Shown here one piece after another: positions 50,701 to 56,986 of a stretch of 64,000 nt of DNA (position 1 is its first letter; each line of letters opens with the position of its first letter). Source of the stretch: Malurus cyaneus samueli. Lineage: Eukaryota > Chordata > Aves > Passeriformes > Maluridae. The stretch is taken from contig CM019214.1 of NCBI GenBank assembly GCA_009741485.1, positions 1,891,402 to 1,955,401 of the forward strand, written 5' to 3'. The notes beneath the pieces were generated by a model. It made no database searches and was not told the DNA's origin. It was given only the letters and a program-made list of their open reading frames with translations. Position numbers and translations under genes: made by a program.

Positions 50701-52290
50701 CAGCAATTTAACAAAACCTTTTGAAGATCTCAAGCTCTCAGTACAGTGCACAGCAGGTGTGTGCCTAATACATTAATAGGACTATTAGCAGAAATGGAGA
50801 AATAATTTTGCATTAATAATTATTATTCTTACCTTCAGAAGGGCTATAAAAGAAATTGCTAGTTTGTGTTTGTGTACTAAGGCACACAAAGAATATATTA
50901 CACATTTGTCAACTTTGCTAGCAGAGATGTAACAAAAACCCCTGACTGGGAAAGTAACTATGACAAATAAAAATGTGAGGTTCCTCAATGTTTGGGTGAC
51001 TTACTGGGATGAAATGAAAGATCAAATGAGAATTTAAAATAAGACTAAAGTTTTAAAAAGTATTCTTTAACCCATCTCATTAGCAAAACAAAGCTGTTCT
51101 TGTGAAAGATGAACATCAACATGGACTTAAGGGGTACTTTCCATCTTAGGAGTCTGTGAATTTCCAGCATCTCCTAATTCTGGCTCATACAGATAATAGA
51201 AAAAAGTATGCCTACATGCCAGCAACATATCCACATACTCACCTTGATTAGTTTATAATACCTATTGGCTCAGAGGCTTCCTTTGTGTGCTCCAAAAGCT
51301 AACAGCTCTCTGCCATAGTGCCCAACCAGGCAGGTGTTTTTGAGTGAAGGGACAGAAGCTCCCTTTTGAACCATTAGACACCTATCACCAGCTGGAGACT
51401 GAACGATGGACAATACCCAAAAGTGTTCCTCATGGCCTTTGTTCGGAGCAGCACTAGCTCACTGTGTTCACGTATGAGCCAATTTCACTGTCCAGTCTAG
51501 AGTGACAGTGGTGAACACTGTCTGCCCAAGCCAGATGAGAGGCTGGCCTGTCTTCATGCCGTGTCTCACTCTTAAGCTCCCAATCAGACAGAAAGACGGT
51601 TCTTAGCAAACCACCCCAAGAGATGTGCTGCTCCTTAATGGTCGGGTGCTACTGTGGGATCCACAGCCCTGATGGGGCAACGCACCGCGGTGACTCAAGG
51701 AGCTGCTCTAAGGGCCTCAACTTTTGTCTCACACCTTTTCCCCCTTGAGGATCACTTCGCAACCATTTGTTCCCAAGAGCCCCGCTCCCCCTCTCCTTCA
51801 CAGAGCATTCCCCTTTGCTGCCGGCAGTGTCCCTGCACGACCCGGGAAGGCGGCGGGGCAGGGTGGAGCCCGAGGGCAGCCCGTCCCGCCTCACCACCGC
51901 CTCACCCGCCCCGCCTCACGCCCCGCCGCTCAGCCCTCCCGCCTAGCCCACCGCCTCAGCCCGCCCCGCCTCAGCCCGCCCCGCTCACCCGCGTCGTAGA
52001 AGGTGTCCAGTACCGCCGTCTCGCCGAAGTCCAGCTCCCCGAAGTTGACGGTGCTGAGCTGGGCGCCCTCGGCCTCGCAGGCCGCAGCAGGCTGCCGCGC
52101 CCCGGCTCGGGCTGCGCGCCCCGGAGCCCGCCTTGGGCGGGTCGTTGAGCACGTACACGGCCCTCAGGCAGCGCGCCCGCGGGGCTGCCGCTCCCCTCCC
52201 GCCTCCGCCTCCGCCGGGCCCCCGGCCGCAACTCGGGCTCCGCGCCGGGAGCGCCGGCTCGGACCGCGCTGCCGCCGCGGGGTTCTCCAT
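963..52290 (-). CDS. MAP3K15: MAP3K15 (ASK3) gene span, exons 1-14, 3' part missing
   Basis: Fourteen minus-strand exons join in phase into about 625 residues that match the ASK family of MAP3 kinases. MAP3K15 fits better than MAP3K5 or MAP3K6: exon 2 has [13 protein letters not shown], exon 4 has [20 protein letters not shown] and exon 13 has [14 protein letters not shown]. By family knowledge ASK3 is a cytosolic stress kinase upstream of p38 and JNK that also responds to osmotic change and restrains the WNK1-SPAK/OSR1 pathway. The window holds the regulatory half only: thioredoxin-binding domain, TPR region and PH-like domain. The kinase domain begins in the next exon, left of base 1. All assigned introns are GT-AG. 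The span runs from the ATG to the end of exon 14; the UTR is not included. The only break is inside exon 1. Confidence 0.96.
2444..2539 (-). CDS. MAP3K15: MAP3K15 exon 13, PH-like domain
   Basis: This 96-bp exon runs from acceptor TTACAG to donor GTGAGT. It encodes [20 protein letters not shown] then [11 protein letters not shown] and a split Arg. [11 protein letters not shown] is an ASK-family signature and HDN favours ASK3. It corresponds to the central beta strands of the PH-like domain (about residues 563-595). Confidence 0.97.
5301..5350 (-). CDS. MAP3K15: MAP3K15 exon 12, 50-bp PH-domain exon
   Basis: This short 50-bp exon encodes [16 protein letters not shown] plus the AG of a split Ser, matching [17 protein letters not shown] in human ASK3. 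The acceptor is TTACAG. The donor is GTCGGT, which departs from consensus at +3 and +4; a stronger-looking GTGTGT lies four bases further on but would break the frame. It was located by homology because it is too short for ORF detection. Confidence 0.93.
6172..6279 (-). CDS. MAP3K15: MAP3K15 exon 11, start of PH-like domain
   Basis: This 108-bp, phase 0-0 exon runs from acceptor CTGCAG to donor GTAAAA. It encodes [20 protein letters not shown] then [16 protein letters not shown]. By comparison with the ASK1 central regulatory structure this is the first part of the PH-like domain (about residues 512-547). The stretch SEADESS is more divergent from human (NEAEERT) than neighbouring exons. Confidence 0.95.
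6682..6832 (-). CDS. MAP3K15: MAP3K15 exon 10, end of TPR region
   Basis: This 151-bp exon runs from acceptor TTCTAG to donor GTAAGA. It encodes [40 protein letters not shown] and [10 protein letters not shown]. It completes the Trp codon from exon 9 and ends in phase 0 (about residues 460-511). It matches the ASK3 segment that links the TPR helices to the PH-like domain. Confidence 0.96.
7447..7606 (-). CDS. MAP3K15: MAP3K15 exon 9, TPR region
   Basis: This 160-bp exon runs from acceptor TTATAG to donor GTATGT. It encodes [40 protein letters not shown] and [13 protein letters not shown]. The donor is placed inside TGG|TAT so that Trp is split TG|G, which matches the start of exon 10; reading on instead gives a non-family VVEGWSS tail. 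It covers about residues 408-460. Confidence 0.96.
8058..8170 (-). CDS. MAP3K15: MAP3K15 exon 8, TPR region
   Basis: This 113-bp exon runs from acceptor CTGCAG to donor GTAAAT. It encodes [20 protein letters not shown] then [18 protein letters not shown], with Trp split at the start and Gly split at the end. It is a TPR helix pair typical of the ASK central region (about residues 370-407). Conservation to human ASK3 is very high. Confidence 0.97.
8949..9119 (-). CDS. MAP3K15: MAP3K15 exon 7, TPR region
   Basis: This 171-bp exon completes Arg (AG|A) after TTTCAG and ends TG|G before GTAAAC. It encodes [40 protein letters not shown] and [17 protein letters not shown]. The [15 protein letters not shown] block is an ASK-family signature in the TPR region (about residues 313-370). 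Confidence 0.97.
11727..11954. repeat. 54-bp tandem repeat, about 4.2 copies, with internal inverted repeat
   Basis: Units start at 11727, 11781, 11835 (shortened, with the N), 11867 and 11921 (partial). Each full unit runs from GAATCTGTTAAACC through GGATGGAGATGCCCC to TTTAACAGAGCT. Units differ at CTCTGAG versus CTGCAAG. Across each unit junction GTTTAACAGA and TCTGTTAAAC form a perfect 10-bp inverted repeat with a 6-base loop. The single N at 11840 marks an unresolved or collapsed join, so the true copy number is probably higher. Confidence 0.92.
11840..11840. other. single unresolved base inside tandem array
   Basis: An N interrupts the third unit after GAATC, and the following bases resume 27 bases further into the repeat. 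This looks like a misassembly or collapse point rather than one ambiguous base. Confidence 0.8.
15487..15560 (+). repeat. three short tandem repeats in LTR U3
   Basis: Three imperfect copies of a 26-29-base unit containing CAGCCTTGGGTGAAGCTTAA lie in the upstream part of the LTR. They end shortly before the 56-bp array and resemble U3 enhancer repeats; function is inferred from position only. Confidence 0.7.
15649..15872 (+). repeat. four 56-bp tandem repeats carrying the TATA box in the LTR
   Basis: Copies start at 15649, 15705, 15761 and 15817. Each begins CTTATTGGGGAATCCTAGAT and ends with CCTATAAAACTTGTAT, so every copy includes a TATA-like box preceded by ATTGGGG, a reversed-CCAAT-like element. 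The copies differ by very few bases, implying recent expansion. The last unit leads into the presumed R/U5 part of the LTR. Confidence 0.93.
17635..17741 (-). CDS. MAP3K15: MAP3K15 exon 6, TPR region
   Basis: This 107-bp exon lies between acceptor ACCAG and donor GTAAGG, in phase 0, ending with AG of a split Arg codon. It encodes [20 protein letters not shown] then [16 protein letters not shown], effectively identical to human ASK3. It forms the first TPR helices of the central regulatory region (about residues 278-313). Confidence 0.96.
18707..18875 (-). CDS. MAP3K15: MAP3K15 exon 5, start of central regulatory region
   Basis: This 169-bp exon completes the Cys codon from exon 4 (TG|T) and ends in phase 0 at Gln before GTATGT. 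It encodes [40 protein letters not shown] and [16 protein letters not shown], at about residues 221-277. This is the entry into the TPR-rich central regulatory region and is almost unchanged from human ASK3. Confidence 0.97.
20042..20235 (-). CDS. MAP3K15: MAP3K15 exon 4, end of thioredoxin-binding domain
   Basis: This 194-bp exon begins in phase 0 after TTTCAG and ends with TG of a split Cys codon before GTAATG. It encodes [40 protein letters not shown] and [20 protein letters not shown] followed by HVTSC, covering about residues 157-221. The Cys in GPLC (codon at 20098-20100) aligns with ASK1 Cys250, the residue linked to thioredoxin binding. The CC pair of YFCCES is also conserved. Confidence 0.97.
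22018..22089 (-). CDS. candidate unannotated 72-bp cassette exon between exons 3 and 4
   Basis: The minus strand has an open 24-codon block (start [20 protein letters not shown] after an initial Ala, end IGK) bounded by acceptor GGAGTAG, with a long pyrimidine-rich tract upstream, and donor GTATGT. It is phase 0-0, exactly the phase between exon 3 (ends NT) and exon 4 (starts ASSGNYYF), so inclusion would add 24 residues to the thioredoxin-binding domain without changing frame. It has no counterpart in the human ASK1, ASK2 or ASK3 proteins as I recall them. It may be a lineage-specific alternative exon, a decoy exon or chance; there is no transcript evidence here. Confidence 0.4.
24351..24374 (-). 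CDS. MAP3K15: MAP3K15 exon 3, 24-bp microexon
   Basis: A 24-bp phase 0-0 exon encodes DMVSQKNT, matching DMVTQKNT in human ASK3 and the equivalent QKNT segment in ASK1. It is bounded by acceptor CCCCCACAG and donor GTAAGT. It lies in the thioredoxin-binding domain, at about residues 149-156. Skipping it would remove eight residues without a frameshift. It is far too short to be found by an ORF search and was located from homology to the expected protein. Confidence 0.93.
27468..27607 (-). CDS. MAP3K15: MAP3K15 exon 2, thioredoxin-binding domain
   Basis: This 140-bp exon starts in phase 1 (completing Asp from exon 1) and ends in phase 0. It reads [20 protein letters not shown], then [20 protein letters not shown] and DTAQSLK, nearly identical to human ASK3. 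The acceptor is TTTCAG and the donor GTAAGG. It covers about residues 102-148, the core of the N-terminal thioredoxin-binding domain, including the highly conserved [14 protein letters not shown] segment shared by all three ASK proteins. His and Asp in YHDTDAD favour ASK3 over ASK1. Confidence 0.97.
33356..33415. repeat. three AT-rich direct repeats
   Basis: ATGTAATAAAATG occurs three times (one copy with an extra A), spaced 22-25 bases apart. Confidence 0.8.
34178..34208. repeat. short TTACAGTCTG repeat
   Basis: Three direct copies of the decamer TTACAGTCTG in about 31 bases (13- or 14-base spacing). Confidence 0.8.
35711..35752. repeat. T42 homopolymer
   Basis: Forty-two consecutive T (A42 on the gene strand) in intron 1. 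No CR1-type or SINE-type body is recognisable on either side, and no flanking duplication was seen. Confidence 0.95.
37219..37721. repeat. three-copy tandem repeat, 164-171 bp units
   Basis: Units start at 37219, 37386 and 37550 with ACACAACCTCCCTTCCTTGA and end with CATTTCTTTGTAAAATTAC or a shortened form. Copies are nearly identical, differing by small indels and a few substitutions. Open frames crossing the array are a by-product of repetition. Confidence 0.95.
39688..39697. other. 10-N assembly gap
   Basis: Ten N within intron 1. Flanking bases are unremarkable AT-rich DNA; the true length is unknown. Confidence 0.98.
40821..40848. repeat. 28-bp near-perfect palindrome
   Basis: TATTCTCTATCTA is followed by CA and then its exact reverse complement, giving two 13-bp arms separated by two bases. 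Confidence 0.95.
46001..46266 (+). mobile_element. CR1 LINE 3' fragment
   Basis: A truncated CR1 3' end in plus orientation: GGTTTTAAACTGAAAGAGGG, the motif TTAGGAAGAAATG, GGTCCCTCCACACCTC and the terminal ATTCTATGATTCTAT typical of avian CR1. The 5' part is missing, as usual for these elements. Confidence 0.88.
46436..46840 (+). mobile_element. CR1 LINE ORF2 fragment, start of reverse transcriptase region
   Basis: The plus-strand frame includes [40 protein letters not shown] and [17 protein letters not shown], the segment preceding the RT core in CR1 ORF2. The frame ends at 46790, but CR1-like nucleotides (AACCATCTAAGGAAGATGAA) continue. The element is a broken relic with the RT core missing. 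Confidence 0.85.
46852..46918 (-). mobile_element. short CR1-like 3' piece, opposite orientation
   Basis: ATTAGGTTGGAAAAGACCTC is the reverse complement of a CR1 3' end motif. It sits between two plus-strand CR1 ORF2 segments and may be a small insertion into the older element. Confidence 0.5.
46919..47466 (+). mobile_element. CR1 LINE ORF2 C-terminus and 3' UTR fragment
   Basis: The frame at 46929-47180 includes [19 protein letters not shown] and [14 protein letters not shown], the C-terminal CR1 ORF2 block. It is followed by the CR1 3' region, including GGTTTTAAACTGAAAGAGGA and GATCTTTAAGGTCCCTTCCA. It is probably the distal part of the same element as 46436-46840 with about 1 kb of RT deleted. 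Confidence 0.88.
51885..51988 (-). repeat. GC-rich minisatellite-like repeats next to exon 1 donor
   Basis: On the gene strand the intron opens with repeated GGGGCGGGCTGAGGCGG-like units. Several contain GGTGAG-type strings resembling the real donor at 51983-51988. The tract could form G-quadruplex structure in DNA or nascent RNA; that is inference. Confidence 0.7.
51989..52290 (-). CDS. MAP3K15: MAP3K15 exon 1, start codon and N-terminus; frame broken
   Basis: The ATG at 52290 is the first in-frame ATG, in a good Kozak setting (G at -3, G at +4), and starts [12 protein letters not shown]. The N-terminus is Gly/Ala/Arg-rich, as in human ASK3, followed by the first beta strand of the thioredoxin-binding domain ([12 protein letters not shown]). 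The exon ends with [17 protein letters not shown] in a different frame, followed by donor GTGAGC. The length is 302 bp where 3n+1 is needed. Reading changes frame between about 52075 and 52110, where the family motif CLLRACEAEG should lie; the bases read as if two G/C were lost. Extreme GC content makes a sequencing or assembly deletion likely, but a real lesion is not excluded. Confidence 0.9.
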
Positions 52291-52480
52291 AGCGGCGTCG
52301 AGGATGAGGGAGCGGGGCTGCCGGCAGGTGCTCAGGCGGGGCCGCGTCCCATCGCCAACAGGTGGGCAACTCGCCGGGGCGGCTGCCTCCTTCTTCCTCT
52401 CGCCGGCTCTTCTGTTCGCGCTTCTCCCGCGCGGGCGGGCACGGGTCGAGGCAAGTTGCAAGCGGCCGGCGCCAAGCGGG

Positions 52481-52536
52481 GCTCAGCTCGGCTCAGCTCA
52501 GCTCGGCTCAGCTCGGTCAGCTCAGCTCAGCTCAGC
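52481..52536. repeat. GCTCA/GCTCG pentamer microsatellite
   Basis: About eleven tandem pentamers alternating GCTCA and GCTCG, with one base missing near 52517. The tract lies in the 5' UTR or proximal promoter, about 190-245 bp upstream of the start codon. Confidence 0.92.
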
Positions 52537-52552
52537 ACTGCCTCCGAAAGAC

Positions 52553-52553
<1 letters not shown>

Positions 52554-52595
<42 letters not shown>
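52554..52595. repeat. C42 homopolymer (G42 on the gene strand)
   Basis: Forty-two consecutive C, about 265 bp upstream of the MAP3K15 ATG. It is a G42 run in the sense direction, able in principle to form quadruplexes. Length in such runs is often wrong in assemblies. Confidence 0.93.
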
Positions 52596-52598
<3 letters not shown>

Positions 52599-53390
52599 CC
52601 GGAGCAGCGGAGCCCGGCTCCACCCCGCCGTGCCTTCCCGGGACAATGCGGCCGCTCCCGTGCGGACCTGGGCGGCACTGACAGCGAGCAGCGCTGTCGG
52701 GGTGATCGCTCCTCGTTTATCCCTTGCCTTGCCCGCCCCTCGCCGGCCCCCGCGCACTGTCCGTGCAGCCACGGCAGCTGCTGCCCTTTGGTCTTCCCAC
52801 TGCCCCATCGCAGCTTCTCCCCTGCTCCTGTCTCTGTTGTTTACATGGTTTTCACCACAGATAGACTATGTCAAAAGTTTGGGTAATAGTTCATCCTTAA
52901 GTTCCTGCTCTTTTCTTAACGTCCCACGATCATGACAAAATCAGCTCCTAGTAATTCTGTGGCAATTCCTGGTTTCTTTTTGAGAACAAAATTAATTTTG
53001 ATTTTCTAACACATTTTCCGTATTAGCTACAGTAGTGATGGCAGCCTGGGGTTTGGCTCTGCTACCAATCCAGGCACTGATGCGTGTAGAAAGAGAAAAT
53101 GAAGGGCTGGCTGTGCCTGGTTAACTTGGTATCTCACCCTTGAGCCATAGCTTCAAAAGTACACCAGTACACTTACAGGGACCACAACTAACGAGCAATC
53201 AAGGGAACAGTGGAAAAGTGCAAGCCTGCAAATTTGTGTTTGAAGTAGCAAACCTATCTGGAAAGCTTTTTCATTTTATTTTTCACTCTCAGTGGCAGAT
53301 GAGGTTTTAAACAAACAGTGTTTTCACCTTTTGCTGCAGTGTGAAGACTGTGTGACTACCGGAGATAATGATTTTACCCCATGCTGTAAT

Positions 53391-53585
53391 CAGAGAAACA
53401 GAGAACTGTGAAGGTTGGAAAAGACCTCTTTTTGAGTCCAACTGTTAACCCAGCACCACCGTATTCACCACTAAACCATATCCCCAAGTGCCACACCCAT
53501 GCCTGAACACCTCGGGGATGGTGACTCAACCACTGCCGTGGGCAGTTTATTACAATGCCTCACCATCCTTCCAATGAAGTAACAC
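53391..53585 (-). mobile_element. CR1 LINE 3' fragment, minus orientation
   Basis: GGTTGGAAAAGACCTC, then GAGTCCAACTGTTAACCCAG, CACTAAACCATATCCCCAAG and GGGATGGTGACTCAACCACT form the reverse complement of a CR1 3' UTR. The terminal repeats at the left are degraded. Confidence 0.87.
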
Positions 53586-55861
53586 AACAAAACAATGAAA
53601 GGCTTACAGCGCAGCATTTTCCTCTCTAGATGTCTGTCCGCTCGGGATTAAAGTAAGTTTACTTATAGAATATGAGAAATGCATAGGCTTAAGTTTAATT
53701 GTAACTTGCTTACAGCTTAGCACGAATGGGCCCTGCACAAAACAGCGTAGGTGAGCTTGAAATGAGCTCCCATTTCCTCCATGGCTGGCTCAGCAGGGCA
53801 GGAAACAGAGATCAGACAGCCTCAGATGTGGGCTGAGACCTTGGCACCCAGTTACACAAGAGGGTCCCAGGGCTGCTCCAAGGTGGAACATATGAGCAGT
53901 TAATCACCTCTTCATGTGGACATGGATAAAGAATCCAATGAGGTGTTGGAAGATCCCAGACCAGAAATTTCCATTGGATCAAGAGGCAGACGTAGGTGCA
54001 TGAAGTTCTTGTGCACAGACTGTGAGGGTATAAAGGTCCAGGGATTTCTTTATTCAGAGTCACAAAGCTCAAGCTAAAATAAACCAAGTCTGCCTCAAAC
54101 CCAGGGTCTGATCTCTGTGACACCAGGGTTTGATAATAACACTGCAGGAGCCAGTGTTTTTAGGAAACACTCCAGCATGAGGATAGCATAGTGCTGTGCA
54201 GTATTCATGTTTGCTTGGTGGCTTCTAAGGATTTTAGACAGGATGTGGATAAATAATTTAACAGGCAAACTTATTTCTCATTTTGGAAAGCTTGGGGCAA
54301 ATAAACCCTGTGGATTTGATTCACAGATTAGGGGTGTGTATGTGTTTTTTTGACAGAAGCACTAGAATGGGAGATTTGGAAGAATGACATGGCCACCAGA
54401 GATCCTCCCCCTTCCTGGCAGCTTTCCTCTTTAGGTAAGAGTAAACCTGTTTATATAACACTCCAAGTATATTAGCCTTGATCCAGTAATGCACCAATTA
54501 CCTGATAGAATAGGAGAAAAATCAAAGGCTGCATTTAGAAAATAGTGTGCACATTGAGCTTTCCATCAATAAAAAGCACTAGCACGTAATTTATGATCCT
54601 CCCCAGTACCAATCCTACTTTGTACTTTTCGAATTATAAGAAAGTTTGTTTGAACAGTTTGGTTATTAAAACTGAAAAGTACAGTGCTGTCAAGGTTAAG
54701 GGACTGTTTGCCCAGTCTTACTAAAGAACATTCTCAGGCTTTCAGCAACCAACATGCAAAAAATCAAATTGCAATTTAACGTGTTTAGAACAATATATGC
54801 CTGGCATGGTGCTTTTTGTAATTATGAAAATTTGGTTTAGTGTCAATTTTCAACAAATAGGCTATGGTTGCTTAGTGGGATGTCATTGAGGCATAATATG
54901 TAAGTCTTTTGTACCTGCCAGAGTTTATAAAATTTGAGTTTGTTGCAGATCTAAAACATGTCTTAAGAATTAATTTTGCAGTTTTTATCATTTGTTACTG
55001 TTTTAAATTACTTGCTGAGAGGTGTGCTTCTTGGTCTTGAAACAGTGATAGTCTCTTAGTAGATACTTTATGTGATGATAATTAAGGATATTTTGCCATT
55101 TTCTTAATTTTATTTATTTGTCTTGCAGACAGTATCCTCACTATTCCTTGGACATTTTTTCCTAACAAGCTATCATTGATTTTCAGTGGTTTCATCTGGT
55201 GCAAATTTTTCAGAGTTTGTATGCTTTCTCTGAAGCTAGGAACAAGGAGCATTTTTAAATGAAGAAGCTTCATTTTATAGACTGTGGCTGTGTCTTCAGA
55301 AACTGTGGTTCAGTGCTGGTATGTCTGACATTTCCACTGAGCAACAGTATCACCTGAGTGAGAATAAACAGGAGTTTCAGGCTTTGAAGTATTTGAACAT
55401 TTCTGTGCAAACAAAAAAAAACGTTAAATGTAGAAGAAAAAAAGGAGAGTGATGTAATACTCTTTCCTTTTTTTGGAAAAGTGGTCCAGGAATGAGGTTA
55501 TAAAAAGAGCCACTCTGCCACTAGAGTTGCCAATTTAAAAGTCCAGGCCAGAAGTGAATATTCAGCTTTTATATCACTTCTCAAGACTTTCTACCTTTCC
55601 ACAGAACCCAGCCTAACAAAACCAAGCACAATTCGTGAAGTCAACATTTGTTCTTGTACAGAACTGTAAAAGTGATGGCACAATTTTCTCAGTCAGCACT
55701 TTGCACCTGTCAAATCCACTTAGTGCAGAATATTAATTAGCACTTCTGCAAAGAAAATAGATGTCCTTGAAACCACCTTTTTTTTTTTTTCATTTTGTAA
55801 ATCCCTGAGCAGGATAACTGGGCTAATGGGAGTGAGTTCCTTTTTTTTTTTTTTTTTCCAG

Positions 55862-55928
55862 GGCTAAAATTTCTTTCAGATCAAACTGTAAAGGTATATA
55901 CATTTCAAACTGTAAATTTATAGAAAGT
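55862..55928 (+). repeat. duplicated 67-bp block, copy 1
   Basis: The block runs from GGCTAAAATTTCTTTCAGAT to TGTAAATTTATAGAAAGT and matches 56919-56986 with only a few differences. It contains TCAAACTGTAAA twice, about 22 bases apart. Confidence 0.88.
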
Positions 55929-56918
55929 AATTGTGAAATTGATTGCTTTACTGAACAGGAAGTTGTTTGGTTTTTTTTAAAGTATAGCTCCAGACAAAAG
56001 ATGTTTTTGTTTTCAAGATCATTATGTAGAAACTTTACTAGCTTTTAAATAAAATTCTATGAGTTCTCCCTAAGAATAATTCTCCCTAATAACTGCTTGG
56101 TTTTGTTCAAAAGTCAGATTAAAAATACTAACTGTATAATGGAATCTAAGCAACAGGGAGAATTCTTGAAGAAAAACTTCACGCAGATGACTTAATGCTA
56201 TAAAAATTGCAGACTTGCAGCAAAGCACAGCTCTTTGCAAGGAGGAAACTTGGATGTCTCAGAGTCACGTGAAGTCAAAGCACCCTTGGGCAGCAGATGA
56301 TCCTTGGAGCTGGGTTCAGAGTTCTCAGGGATTCCTCTTGCTTTTCTTTCAGTGGACAATGTGAGACCTCACAAGCTCATTTGGCCTGATAAAAAGTGAA
56401 GGCAAAGAAAGTGACTGCTGGGCCTAAGAATATCATCCCTAGCACAGCTTTCTGTTCAGAGCCACTGTTTGGCACAGAGAAGCACATTGCACAGAAATCT
56501 GCTCCTCACCATCCCTTGCAAAGGAAGGACAGAGTGACATCTTGAATGACAGACACATCAGTAAGGTTAGTCAAAGGGGGATTGTTCCCTTTCTTTGTTC
56601 TCCTCCTGCCTTGGACAGTAATAATTTTATAGATATGCCTTTTATGCTCACATGCACACAGAGCAAAGTGTAATCAGTTCAAAATTGGCTTTGTTTCCAA
56701 ATTCCTAATCTTTAATTTTTAGCACATCTGGCACTCAAGAATTCTTGCCTTTGGATTTTGAGTAGTTATATGTCAAGACTTTGGGAGCAGGGATGACTAA
56801 GGAGTGCAAGGTAGCGGCAAAAAAATGATGCAGGCACTCTCAATAGCTTACATAAAACCAGAATCTCACTTGGAGATGAATGACTGCATTTGAAATAATA
56901 AAATAAACCAAACCAACA

Positions 56919-56986
56919 GGCTAAAAATTTCTTTCAATTCAGACTGTAAAGATACATACATTTCAAACTGTAAATTTATATAAAGT
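56919..56986 (+). repeat. duplicated 67-bp block, copy 2
   Basis: Direct copy of 55862-55928, about 1.06 kb away, running from GGCTAAAAATTTCTTTCAAT to TGTAAATTTATATAAAGT. Flanking DNA is not obviously shared, so this is a short dispersed duplication, not a tandem array. Confidence 0.88.

Larger units (their letters stand above)
27608..51988 (-). other. MAP3K15 intron 1 (24.4 kb)
   Basis: The large first intron. It holds an A/C-rich low-complexity patch (28937-29055), small AT repeats (33356-33415), a GA-rich stretch (33981-34004), a T42 run (35711-35752), a three-copy 167-bp repeat (37219-37721), a 10-N gap (39688-39697), a 28-bp palindrome (40821-40848), a locally GC-rich patch (about 43140-43320) and CR1 fragments (46001-47466). 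The remainder is unremarkable AT-rich DNA. Confidence 0.75.
51780..52770 (-). promoter_or_regulatory. CpG island promoter of MAP3K15
   Basis: About 1 kb of very GC- and CpG-rich sequence in an otherwise AT-rich window, centred on exon 1. GGGCGGG-type (Sp1-like) boxes are frequent on the gene strand, especially 51890-51985. No TATA box is placed convincingly, so dispersed initiation is expected. The transcription start cannot be fixed from sequence; it should lie to the right of 52290. Confidence 0.85.

Noticed and set aside
52291..52461. In-frame upstream extension of the MAP3K15 N-terminus
   Set aside because: It begins with TTG, not ATG, and does not resemble the family; the ATG at 52290 has a good Kozak context and a family-like start.
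52003..52935. 310-codon plus-strand ORF across the CpG island
   Set aside because: Pro/Ser/Arg-rich composition follows from GC content and the C42 run; it is antisense to a homology-supported exon and lacks any recognisable domain.
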